Shown here piece after piece: positions 1-12,600 of a DNA stretch of 64,000 nt. The notes below the pieces were generated by a model. It did not search any database and was not told the origin of the DNA. It saw only the letters and a program-made list of their open reading frames with translations. The stretch comes from Brachynemurus nebulosus. Its lineage: Eukaryota; Arthropoda; Insecta; Neuroptera; Myrmeleontidae. The stretch is from assembly GCA_035578155.1 (NCBI GenBank), contig JAPWDM010000046.1, positions 60,001-124,000 of the forward strand, given 5' to 3'. The first letter of the stretch is position 1, and the number at the start of each line of letters is the position of its first letter. A program made the translations under genes and the position numbers.

Positions 1-1579
1 GGCGTCCGAAGAGAACACTTACGCATATATATTTTTCATTTTAATATAATATAATTAAATAAATATAAAAATTATATGATATATATGTTGAGTAAAGTCT
101 CGCAGCAAGAAAGTTCCGTAGGTGGCCAAGGCACGGGACCGAGTTCGGATCCACAGAAAAACATATACCCAAAATTAATTCATTAATAGCATACAAGTAA
201 ATAATAATTTAAAAAATTTTCAATAATTACATAGATATGTAAAGTATTTTTCGAACAAATGAAAAAACTTTTAATGAAATTATTATAAATAAATCATATT
301 TAGTTTTATTATATAAATAATACAGCATTTGTATATAAAAACTTTAGCCATCATTTTACATAAATGATTATTATCAAATATATATTAAATCCCCAAATAT
401 TCATTTATTATACACATAATAACGAATTACTTAGAAAATTATGTAATTTATAAATTATTCTTATGGAGTACATATTAATAAAATAACAAAAATAAAAAAT
501 CAGATTTTTATATATCAGTACTGTACCATACAATAATTAAATATAATTACAAATAAAATCGATTTTTCCAATAATTGTTCTATATAATACATAAATACAC
601 ACATTATAATTATTTATTATTTTAATAAATAAAATTTACAAAACATATGTATAACATTTAGTAGGTAATATGGTATCACCTCACCCAGGCCCGGCACGTT
701 AGCCATAACCTACATCCCAATCAAGCCCGACACGCCCCGGTCCTCAGAGCCAATCCTTATCCCGAAGTTACGGATCTAATTTGCCGACTTCCCTTACCTA
801 CATTATTCTATCGACTAGAGGCTCTTCACCTTGGAGACCTGCTGCGGATATGGGTACGAACCGGCGCGACACCTCCACGTGGCCCTCACCTGGATTTTCA
901 AGGTCCGAGGGAATGATCCAGACACCGCCGCAACTGCGGTGCTCTTCGCGTTCCAAACCCTATCGCCCTGCTAGAGGATTCCAGGGAACTCGAACGCTCA
1001 TGAAGAAAAGAAAACTCTTCCTGGATCTTCCGACGGCGTCTCCAGGCCTCTTTGGGTTACCCCGACGAACACTCATATACACATATATAATGTGAATGAG
1101 GGCCCGACTTATATACGGTTCCGCTGCCGGGTACCGGAATAGGAACCGGTTTCCCTTTCGCCCAATGGATGTAATTATTTATTATTTATTTATTTTATAA
1201 ATTTTTTTTTATTATTTTAAATAATAATTATTTATAAAAATAATTATATAATTTATTAAAACACATCAACATTAACATCGGTTTTCACCTAGGGCTTAGG
1301 ATCGACTGACTCGTGTGTAACGGCTGTTCACACGAAACCCTTCTCCACGTCAGTCCTCCAGGGCCTCGCTGGAGTATTTGCTACTACCACCAAGATCTGC
1401 ACCGATGGCGGCTCCAGACAGCCTCACGGCCAATCCTTCCGCGCACACCATCGCGACCCTCCTACTCGTCAAGTTTTCATGATATTTAAAAATTTTTATA
1501 AAAATAATAAATATCTATAATAACAATTGACGATAGAGTATAAGCACGACGCTTCAGCGCCATCCATTTTCAGGGCTAG

Positions 1580-1614
<35 letters not shown>

Positions 1615-1967
1615 TGGATTCCGACTTCCATGGCCACCGTCCTGCTGTCTTAAGCAACCAACGCCTTTCATGGTATCCCATAAGCGTCAATTTTGGCGCT
1701 TTAACTCTATGTTTGGTTCATCCCACAGCGCCAGTTCTGCTTACCAAAAGTAGCCCACTTGGCATTCTGATCCATAAATATTATCTTAATTAAAAATATT
1801 ATTCTCATAGCTTCACATATATATAAAATTAAAAATAAAATCAATATATGATTTTAAGCAAGCTAGAGATCTCACCCATTTAAAGTTTGAGAATAGGTTG
1901 AGGTCGTTTCGGCCCCAAGGCCTCTAATCATTCGCTTTACCGGATGAGACTCGTTGAATGATGAACG

Positions 1968-2020
<53 letters not shown>

Positions 2021-3011
2021 AGTCTTTCGCCCCTATACCCAGTTCCGACGATCGATTTGCACGTCAGAATCGCTACGGACCTCCATCAGGGTTTCCCCTG
2101 ACTTCGTCCTGACCAGGCATAGTTCACCATCTTTCGGGTCCCAGCGTGTACGCTCTAGGTGCACCTTTATTCATAATAAAAATTATAAAAAAATTATAAG
2201 AATAATATAAGATGCCCTGGGAGTGCGATATTTAATACATAATAAAAATATATCCTCCCTCAAATTTATAATAAAAAAAATAAAAATTTTTTTTAAAAAA
2301 ATTATTTTACTTTCATTTCGCCTTTGGGTTTCATAAAATTTATTAATATTTCGATGAAAAAATATTTTATTTCCAATGACTTGCGCACATGCTAGACTCC
2401 TTGGTCCGTGTTTCAAGACGGGTCCTGAAAGTACCCAAAGCTATAGCGTCGCTGACAAAAAGATTATTGTTCAAATTAATACCTAAAAACTGACAGTAAT
2501 ATGGTATGATTTATTGGTATAAAAACCAAATAAAATCATATGTTTTATTAAGAAATATAAAAAACCTAATAAAACCCATATATACTCGTTTTAGGTAATG
2601 AACGTGTAAAAAAAAATTTTTACACTTAATCTTATATTATAAATATTTATACCGTCAAACAATTAATTAGATAATATAGGCATATATTACACAAATAAAT
2701 AACAATTTATAATATAATATACAATGCACAAAAATATTTCATAAATCAATATTTAACGGGTCGCGACGTCCTACAAGATGAGAAGTGCATACCTCGTTAT
2801 TATACACAACATATAGTAGTGCAATAATTTTATAAATTATAAATATACCATAAAAAGTTATAATATATAATAATAATAAATTTTGTCACTAACAAATACA
2901 AGTTGGTTAATATACGATAAAAAGTAAATGAATCTCATCTTTCGACCTTTCGGGTTTTTCAGGTTTACCCCTGAACGGTTTTACGTACTCTTGAACTCTC
3001 TCTTCAAAGTT

Positions 3012-3053
<42 letters not shown>

Positions 3054-3421
3054 GTGGTTATATTTAGCCTTAGATGGAGTTTACCACCCACTTAGAGCTG
3101 CACTCTCAAGCAACCCGACTCTAAGGAAAGATCCACCTGTTATTCAGTATATAGTCACTACGGGCCTGGCACCCTCTCTGGGTATATGGCCCCATTCAAG
3201 ATGGACTTGGACTTATTACATAAAATAACAGGTTATATAAAAAATTATGGATCCTCCCAAACACTACATTCCCCGAATGACCATTTTTATTTAGCCATAG
3301 GGTTCAGTGATGGGCTTTTCCCTGTTCGCTCGCCGCTACTAAGGGAATCCTAGTTAGTTTCTTTTCCTCCGCTTAATAATATGCTTAAATTCAGCGGGTA
3401 ATCTCACCTACTCTGAGGTCG
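1..3421 (-). rRNA. 28S (large subunit) rRNA, 5' part; 3' end lies outside the window
   Basis: On the minus strand the sequence starting at 3421 matches the conserved insect 28S 5' end (GCGACCTCAGAGTAGGTGAG, then the GAATTTAAGCATAT block). Core helices follow in order: about 3160-2940 before D2, 2450-2400, 2160-1870, 1740-1560, 1470-1270, 1190-1040 and 1000-670. The core reads cleanly with no obvious break. The window starts just before the conserved block that contains the R1/R2 insertion sites, so those sites are not visible. Expansion segments are long and almost pure A+T: about 2930-2460 (D2), 2340-2170 (D3), 1860-1770, 1545-1480, 1262-1165 (D7a position) and 660-165 (D8 position). AT-rich expansions are known in several insect lineages. 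Whether this copy is expressed is unknown, because its 18S partner is missing. Confidence 0.95.
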
Positions 3422-3986
3422 CAATTATAAATAAATAAAATAAAAATGTTTTTTTTCAATATTTTCTTTATAAATAAATATAAAAAAATTTTATTTTGAA
3501 AAAATAAAAACACTATTAGTAATTAATTAAACCAAAAAATTTTATCTTATGTTATTATGTTAAATTTTTAAATATTATTATTTAATATTTATATGAAAAT
3601 TAATAAGAAATAAATTATTTCGTTATTTCATATTTTCATAAAATAAAAATAATTAGATATTTAAAACACATATATACATGAATAATTTTTGGTTTTCATT
3701 ACTATATGTGTTTAAATTTATTTTTATATTTTTTTAGAAAATATTGTTTCATTTTTATTAAATTAAAATGATGTGATGTATTATTTGATTTTCTTATTCT
3801 TACACATTTATAATAAGTAAGATATAGAAAAATAATATTAAAAATACATACATTAAAAACATCATATAATTTAGAATGACGTATAAATTAAAAAAATATA
3901 CGAACATTCATTTTATTATTTATAAGATATATATTTTAAAAAATATATTATCTTTTATTAAAAATAATCTTTTAATATATTATTGT
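3422..3986 (-). other. ITS2 spacer
   Basis: This is the roughly 565-bp A+T-rich stretch between the 5' end of 28S and the 3' end of 5.8S. It has no recognisable coding content. It is assigned by position only. Confidence 0.85.
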
Positions 3987-4145
3987 TTACGACCCTCAGC
4001 CAGGTGTGGTCCGGGAACAGTATCCAAGGACCGCAATGTGCGTTCGAAATGTCGATGTTCATGTGTCCTGCAGTTCACAAGTTGACGCGCAATTAGCTGC
4101 GTTCTTCATCGACCCACGAGCCAAGTGATCCACCGTTCAGGGTAA
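3987..4145 (-). rRNA. 5.8S rRNA
   Basis: On the minus strand the canonical 5.8S blocks are present in order: GGTGGATCACTTGGCTCG, GATGAAGAACGCAGC, then GAACTGCAGGACACATGAAC, CGAACGCACATTGCGGTC and the 3' CCTGGCTGAGGGTCG. The length of about 158 nt is normal for an undivided insect 5.8S. The core looks intact, which argues against an old pseudogene. The ends are placed from conservation and are good to a few bases. Confidence 0.95.
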
Positions 4146-5163
4146 TCTTTATATTATTAAATTTTAAAAAATATTTATATTAAATAAAAATTTATACTTT
4201 TTTTATTATTATAAAATAATAATAAAAAGACTGCAATAAAAAAACAATTTTTTTGTTTGTTTTATATTGACTTACATTTGTATAAAAGAATAAATAATAA
4301 TATTTAATAAAATTTTATTAGATACAGTGCTTGCTTGTTTATTTGACAAAGCATTAAAAAAAAAAAATTTTTTTTAAGAAAACTCATTTATTAAATAACT
4401 ATATTATAAATAAGACATATTGAAAATAACTTGTTTTGTTATTTTACGAATATGCTATTTATTTTATATAGATTCAATAAATTTTTAATATTGTTAATAT
4501 AAAAAAAAAATTTATATATTGATATATAAAAATAAACACATATCAAAAAAAAAATTAAAAAATCAAATTAACATTTGGATGTAAAATTTTATAACCAATA
4601 ATATATTTAATACATTAAAAATTGGTATCCAAATACGTGTTTATTTATTACAATATTATAATTTTTATATTATAAAAATTATATATTTTATAAAGTAAGT
4701 TATAGAAAAAAAGTAAATTTTTCTTTTACTTACATAAAATATAAGGAATTTATAAACAAAATATTTTAACAAAATATTAATATATATAAAATAAATTTTT
4801 TATATAAAAAATAAAAAAAATTCTTTTTTGAAAATATTCATATTTGAATAAAAACTATTACCATATATTTTAAGTAATATAGTTTTATTGAAATAATTCA
4901 AACATTTACTCATAACTCTTCGCTAGATTGTATGCGACAATTTTTAAATATATAAAATATATATTTATTTTACGTTCAAATAACACACTTCATTCTCGCT
5001 TGGTATGTAGTGAGTTCCTTGCATTATAAATTTATTAAAAAATTTATTTTATAAAATTGTTTGTCCACATAAGAGCCTAAGGCTTAACACCTATAGCCCA
5101 TGGGCTTGCTTTGACATAGTATAAGATGGAAAAATTATAAAAATTTTATATATATACATATAG

Positions 5164-5166
<3 letters not shown>

Positions 5167-5206
<40 letters not shown>
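5167..5206. repeat. (AT)n microsatellite
   Basis: An alternating TA tract of about 40 bp inside the ITS1-like spacer. Confidence 0.9.
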
Positions 5207-5211
<5 letters not shown>

Positions 5212-5661
5212 ACATTTAACACAATAAAATTATAATAACATTTATTAACATATGATATGTTATCCACCCACCTCCTAGCCACTGCAATACGCAGATCCCG
5301 ATTAACAGCCCGGCATTGTTAACTTAAAGTGTCGAATCGGAACTATGCCATCAGAGCACCGTTATCCCAACTATGATCTCTATTATCTTTATAAAATAAT
5401 AAGTACATAGCAATCGAGATAACTGTTAACGTACTGGCTGCAATCAAGTCTAGGGAAGAGGACCATATTAATAATTTATGATTTTTTAAAAAAAAAATCT
5501 TATCAATATGCTCTTTACAGATATATCACATTCAAATAAATGTTTAATTTATTATTGTGAACTACATACAACATTGTTTTACATATATAAAGTTGCATAT
5601 GAGGATAAACAACCATCATTACCAACTTATTTTTATACAATATGTACGTATTACATGTATA

Positions 5662-5728
<67 letters not shown>

Positions 5729-5741
5729 TATATATATATAC

Positions 5742-5828
<87 letters not shown>
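5662..5828. repeat. Long (AT)n microsatellite with a CATA interruption
   Basis: Two alternating AT tracts of about 60 and 75 bp are separated near 5723-5757 by an AAATA step and a short CATACATACATACATA run. The tract gives false Ile/Tyr-rich reading frames on both strands. Confidence 0.9.
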
Positions 5829-5831
<3 letters not shown>

Positions 5832-6857
5832 GGTTTACGGTTAATATAAAATATATGTTAACATATTTTTTAATACCAAAACACTTACTTTATACCTTTT
5901 CATAATTTTTCGATGAGGTACCTTTACGATGTTATTACCGTAAACAAAAATTATTTGAAAATATCATATTATAAAACATAATATTTTCAAAAGAACAGAA
6001 CCTAGTCAAAATCAAAACTATTAATGTAATGCTCTTACACATATACACAATAGTTTCATATACTTTGACCGATCCATTCATAACGTTTGTCAACCATATA
6101 CATCGATATTTGAAAAGGCACCACCATCTTATAATAAAGTTTTGGAACCAGAAGCGTGGTAAATTTTACTTTTTTTTATATTTTTTTGTTTTAATTCGTT
6201 ACAAAATTGATAAAAACTATAAAATAAGTTATTAGAATTGAAGTTTTTTAAAGTTTATATTGAAATATAAGAAATTTTTTTTAAATTTTTTTTAAATTTT
6301 TCATTTATTTTTCTGTTTTTTATGTTTTTATATAAATATTTGAAACATATTGTATATTTAACATACAAGTGAATATGAAATTTTTAATACCTAAACGAAA
6401 GTCATATCAATGTACATATAATAAAGAATTATAAGTAAAGATGAAATCATCCTACATGTAAATTTTTTCAACTAATCCAAAAGTTTAAAAACGTACATTT
6501 AAAATACAAAAATTTTTTTTTTGTCAACTAATCAAAAATTTGTAAAAACGTACATTAAAAATACAATTTTTTTTTTTTTAAACTAATCAAAAACTTGTAA
6601 TGTACATTTAAGATACAAAAACTTCATTTTCAATCAAACTATTAACCTTACATATACGAAGGCAAATGAATACCCAAAAGTTAATGTATTGAAGTGAATA
6701 TGAAATTTTTAATACCTAAACGAAAGTCATATCAATGTACATATAATAATGAATTATAAGTAAAGATGAAATCATCCTACATGTAAATTAATTCTATCAT
6801 TTCAACCAAACTATTAACTTTACATATACGAAGTGCAAATGAATACCCATAAGTTAA

Positions 6858-7330
6858 CACTATGAGGCCCGAGCACATTCATAGTAAACTTCCCCGGAAG
6901 CCGGCAACATTTAAAAAAAAAAAAAAAAAAAACTTTATATAAACAAATATACTAAAATAAAATGATTCAAACACTGAATAGATTCAGCACAGTTCAAAAT
7001 GTATATGTAAAACTGAAAAACCCTGTAAACATACGTACGTGATACGTACATACTAAATATACACTGACATTCAAATCAATTTCATTTAAAAATATAAATT
7101 GTATTTTTTATGTATTTTTTGTTTATCTTAAAAATTTTTATAGATAGAAACCAAAAGAGTAGTGTGTGTTGGTATGTATTTGTGTGAGTAGAAACACATC
7201 CGTGTGATGAATGATGATAAACATCGCACACATAATGCGTAACCGACTAATCAATTAATCATTGATCGCGGTCGGCCTCTCAGGATGCTTTGTTTGGTTT
7301 CGGATGCCGAAGCCATGGGACTGAAAGTGT
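6858..7330. repeat. 470-bp block in the array, copy 1 (candidate rDNA spacer/promoter module)
   Basis: This block replaces the end of one unit. It begins CACTATGAGGCCCGAGCAC and ends GCCATGGGACTGAAAGTG. It is richer in G+C than the array at both ends, with CTTCCCCGGAAGCCGGC near the left and GATCGCGGTCGGC plus TTTCGGATGCCGAAG near the right. A second copy lies at about 9168-9633. Duplicated promoter-like modules among short repeats are typical of insect rDNA intergenic spacers, but no Pol I promoter can be proved from sequence. Confidence 0.7.
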
Positions 7331-9167
7331 TAATGTATTGAAGTGAATATGAAATTTTTAATACCTAAACGAAAGTTATATCAATGTACATATAATAATA
7401 ATTTATAAGTAAAGATGAAATCATCCTACATGTAAATTTTTTCAACTAATCCAAAAGTTTAAAAACGTACATTTAAAATACAAAATTTTTTTTTTTCAAC
7501 TAATCAAAAATTTGTAAAAACGTACATTAAAAATACAAATTTTTTTTTTTAAACTAATCAAAAACTTGTAATGTACATTTAAGATACAAAAACTTCATTT
7601 TCAATCAAACTATTAATTTTACATATACGAAGGCAAATGAATACCCATAAGTTAATGTATTGAAGTGAATATGAAATTTTTAATACCTAAACGAAAGTCA
7701 TATCAGTGTACATATAATAATGAATTATAAGTAAAGATGAAATCATCCTACATGTAAATTAATTCTGTCATTTCAACCAAACTAGTAACTTTACATATAC
7801 GAAGGGCAAATGAATACCCATAAGTTAATGTATTGAAGTGAATATGAAATTTTTAATACCTAAACGAAAGTCATATCAATGTACATATAATAATGAATTA
7901 TAAGTAAAGATGAAATCATCCTACATGTAAATTAATTCTGTCATTTCAACCAAACTAGTAACTTTACATATACGAAGGCAAATGAATACCCATAAGTTAA
8001 TGTATTGAAGTGAATATGAAATTTTTAATACCTAAACGAAAGTCATATCAATGTACATATAATAATGAATTATAAGTAAAGATGAAATCATCCTACATGT
8101 AAATTAATTCTGTCATTTCAACCAAACTAGTAACTTTACATATACGAAGAGCAAATGAATACCCATAAGTTAATGTATTGAAGTGAATATGAAATTTTTA
8201 ATACCTAAACGAAAGTCATATCAATGTACATATAATAATGAATTATAAGTAAAGATGAAATCATCCTACATGTAAATTAATTCTGTCATTTCAACCAAAC
8301 TAGTAACTTTACATATACGAAGGGCAAATGAATACCCATAAGTTAATGTATTGAAGTGAATATGAAATTTTTAATACCTAAACGAAAGTCATATCAATGT
8401 ACATATAATAATGAATTATAAGTAAAGATGAAATCATCCTACATGTAAATTTTTTCAACTAATCCAAAAGTTTAAAAACGTACATTTAAAATACAAAAAT
8501 TTTTTTTTTCAACTAATCAAAAATTTGTAAAAACGTACATTAAAAATACAATTTTTTTTTTTTTTTTTTAAACTAATCAAAAACCTGTAATGTACATTTA
8601 AGATCCAAAAACTTCATTTTAAATCAAACTATTAACTTTACATATACGAAGGCAAATGAATACCCATAAGTTAATGTATTGAAGTGAATATGAAATTTTT
8701 AATACCTAAACGAAAGTCATATCGATGTACATATAATAATGAATTATAAGTGAAGATGAAATCATCCTACATGTAAATTTTTTCATCTAATACAAAACTT
8801 GTAAAAACGTACATTTAAAATACAAAATTTTTTTTTTCAACTAATCAAAAATTTGTAAAAACTTACATTAAAAATACAAATTTTTTTTTTTAAACTAATC
8901 AAAAAGTTGTAATGTACATTTAAGATACAAAACTTCATTTTCAATCAAACTATTAACTTTACATATACGAAGGCAAATGAATACCCATAAGTTAATGTAT
9001 TGAAGTGAATATGAAATTTTTAATACCTAAACGAAAGTCATATCAATGTACATATAATAATGAATTATAAGTAAAGATGAAATCATCCTACATGTAAATT
9101 AATTCTGTCATTTCAACCAAACTAGTAACTTTACATATACGAAGGGCAAATGAATACCCATAAGTTA

Positions 9168-9633
9168 ACACTATGAGGCCCGAGCACTTTCATAGTAAAC
9201 TTCCCCGGAAGCCGGCAACATTTAAAAAAAAAAAAAACTTTATATAAACAAATATACTAAAATAAAATGATTCAAACACTGAATAGATTCAGCACAGTTC
9301 AAAATGTATATGTAAAACTGAAAAACCCTGTAAACATACGTACGTGATAAGTACATACTAAATATACACTGACATTCAAATCAATTTCATTTAAAAATAT
9401 AAATTGTATTTTTTATGTATTTTTTGTTTATCTTAAAAATTTTTATAGATAGAAACCAAAAGAGTAGTGTGTGTTGGTATGTATTTGTGTGAGTAGAAAC
9501 ACATCCGTGTGATGAATGATGATAAACATCGCACACATAATGCGTAACCGACTAATCAATTAATCATTGATCGCGGTCGGCTTCTGAGGATGCTTTGTTT
9601 GGTTTCGGATGCCGAAGCCATGGGACTGAAAGT
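9168..9633. repeat. 470-bp block in the array, copy 2
   Basis: Nearly identical to the block at 6858-7330, about 2.3 kb away. It differs by a shorter A-run and a few substitutions (for example GGCTTCTGAGG in place of GGCCTCTCAGG). Both copies sit between the same array unit types, implying duplication of a higher-order segment of array plus block. Confidence 0.7.
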
Positions 9634-12600
9634 GTTAATGTATTGAAGTGAATATGAAATTTTTAATACCTAAACGAAAGTTATATCAATGTACATATAA
9701 TAATAATTTATAAGTAAAGATGAAATCATCCTACATGTAAATTTTTTCAACTAATCCAAAAGTTTAAAAACGTACATTTAAAATACAAAATTTTTTTTTT
9801 TCAACTAATCAAAAATTTGTAAAAACGTACATTAAAAATACAAATTTTTTTTTTAAACTAATCAAAAAGTTGTAATGTACATTTAAGATACAAAAACTTC
9901 ATTTTCAATCAAACTATTAACTTTACATATACGAAGGCAAATGAATACCCGTAAGTTAATGTATTGAAGTGAATATGAAATTTTTAATACCTAAACGAAA
10001 GTCATATCAATGTACATATAATAATGAATCATAAGTAAAGATGAAATCATCCTACATGTAAATTTTTTCATCTAATCCAAAAGTTGTAAAAACGTACATT
10101 TAAAATACAAAAATTTTTTTTTCAACTAATCAAAAATTTGTAAAAACGTACATTAAAAATACAAATTTTTTTTTTAAACTAATCAAAAAGTTGTAATGTA
10201 CATTTAAGATACAAAAACTTCATTTTCAATCAAACTATTAACTTTACATATACGAAGGCAAATGAATACCCGTAAGTTAATGTATTGAAGTGAATATGAA
10301 ATTTTTAATACCTAAACGAAAGTCATATCAATGTACATATAATAATGAATTATAAGTAAAGATGAAATCATCCTACATGTAAATTTTTTCAACTAATCCA
10401 AAAGTTTAATAACGTACATTTAAAATACAAAAATTTTTTTTTTCAACTAATCAAAAATTTGTAAAAACGTACATTAAAAATACAATTTTTTTTTTTAAAC
10501 TAATCAAAAACTTGTAATGTACATTTAAGATACAAAAACTTCATTTTCAATCAAACTATTAACCTTACATATACGAAGGCAAATGAATACCCATAAGTTA
10601 ATGTATTGAGGTGATATGAAATTTTTAATACCTAAACGAAAGTCATATCAATGTACATATAATAATGAATTATAAGTAAAGATGAAATCATCCTACATGT
10701 AAATTTTTTCATCTAATCCAAAAGTTGTAAAAACGTACATTTAAAATACAAAATTTTTTTTTTTCAACTAATCAAAAATTTGTAAAAACGTACATTAAAA
10801 ATACAAATTTTTTTTTTAAACTAATCAAAAAGTTGTAATGTACATTTAAGATACAAAAACTTCATTTTCAACCAAACTAGTAACTTTACATATACGAAGA
10901 GCAAATAAATACCCATAAGTTAATGTATTGAAGTGAATATGAAATTTTTAATACCTAAACGAAAGTCATATCAATGTACATATAATAATGAATTATAAGT
11001 AAAGATGAAATCATCCTACATGTAAATTTTTTCATCTAATCCAAAAGTTGTAAAAACGTACATTTAAAATACAAAAATTTTTTTTTTTCAATCAATCAAA
11101 AATTTGTAAAAACGTACATTAAAAGTACAAATTTTTTTTTTTTAAACTAATCAAAACGTTGTAATGTACATTTAAGATATAAAAACTTCATTTTCAATCA
11201 AACTATTAACTTTACATATACGAAGGCAAGTGAATACCCATAAGTTAATGCATTGAAGTGAATATGAAATTTTTAATACCTAAACGAAAGTCATATCGAT
11301 GTACATATAATAATGAATTATAAGTAAAGATGAAATCATCCTACATGTAAATTTTTTCATCTAATCCAAAACTTGCAAAAACGTACATTTAAAATACAAA
11401 AATTTTTTTTTTCAACTAATCAAAAATTTGTAAAAACGTCCATTAAAAATACAAATTTTTTTTTTAAACTAATCAAAAAGTTGTAATGTACATTTAAGAT
11501 ACAAAAACTTCATTTTCAATCAAACTATTAATTTTACATATACGAAGACAAATGAATACCCATAAGTTAATGTATTGAAGTGAATATGAAATTTTTAATA
11601 CCTAAACGAAAGTCATATCAGTGTACATATAATAATGAATTATAAGTAAAGATGAAATCATCCTACATGTAAATTAATTCTGTCATTTCAACCAAACTAG
11701 TAACTTTACATATACGAAGGGCAAATGAATACCCATAAGTTAATGTATTGAAGTGAATATGAAATTTTTAATACCTAAACGAAAGTCATATCAATGTACA
11801 TATAATAATGAATTATAAGTAAAGATGAAATCATCCTACATGTAAATTAATTCTGTCATTTCAACCAAACTAATAACTTTACATATACGAAGGCAAATGA
11901 ATACCCATAAGTTAATGTATTGAAGTGAATATGAAATTTTTAATACCTAAACGAAAGTCATATCAATGTACATATAATAATGAATTATAAGTAAAGATGA
12001 AATCATCCTACATGTAAATTAATTCTGTCATTTCAACCAAACTAGTAACTTTACATATACGAAGGGCAAATGAATACCCATAAGTTAATGTATTGAAGTG
12101 AATATGAAATTTTTAATACCTAAACGAAAGTCATATCAATGTACATATAATAATGAATTATAAGTAAAGATGAAATCATCCTACATGTAAATTTTTTCAA
12201 CTAATCCAAAAGTTTAAAAACGTACATTTAAAATACAAAAATTTTTTTTTTCAACTAATCAAAAATTTGTAAAAACGTACATTAAAAATACAATTTTTTT
12301 TTTTAAACTAATCAAAAACCTGTAATGTACATTTAAGATCCAAAAACTTCACATTAAATCAAACTATTAACTTTACATATACGAAGGCAAATGAATACCC
12401 ATAAGTTAATGTATTGAAGTGAATATGAAATTTTTAATACCTAAACGAAAGTCATATCGATGTACATATAATAATGAATTATAAGTGAAGATGAAATCAT
12501 CCTACATGTAAATTTTTTCATCTAATCCAAAACTTGTAAAAACGTACATTTAAAATACAAAATTTTTTTTTTTCAACTAATCAAAAATTTGTAAAAACTT

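Larger units (their letters stand above)
4146..6360 (-). other. ITS1-like AT-rich spacer; 18S not found beyond it
   Basis: The sequence follows the 5' end of 5.8S on the transcribed strand, so it should be ITS1 leading to the 18S 3' end. It is mostly A+T with (AT)n tracts. A more mixed-composition patch at about 5040-5470 looks like neither 18S nor any gene I recognise. The 18S 3' terminus (the hallmark GGAAGGATCATTA on the minus strand) is absent here and I did not find it later. The right limit is set where the satellite-like array begins. Confidence 0.5.

Noticed and set aside
781..1095. 104-aa open frame on the plus strand
   Set aside because: It lies antisense within conserved 28S rRNA sequence; other short frames in 1-3421 and 3876-4085 are likewise rRNA or spacer.
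5040..5470. Possible 18S fragment in the mixed-composition patch
   Set aside because: None of the conserved 18S 3'-end blocks is present on either strand; treated as ITS1-like spacer.
5508..5849. Open frames of repeated Ile/Tyr on both strands
   Set aside because: They are direct readings of (AT)n microsatellites; the same applies to frames at 30208-30399, 31027-31248 and 54504-54839.
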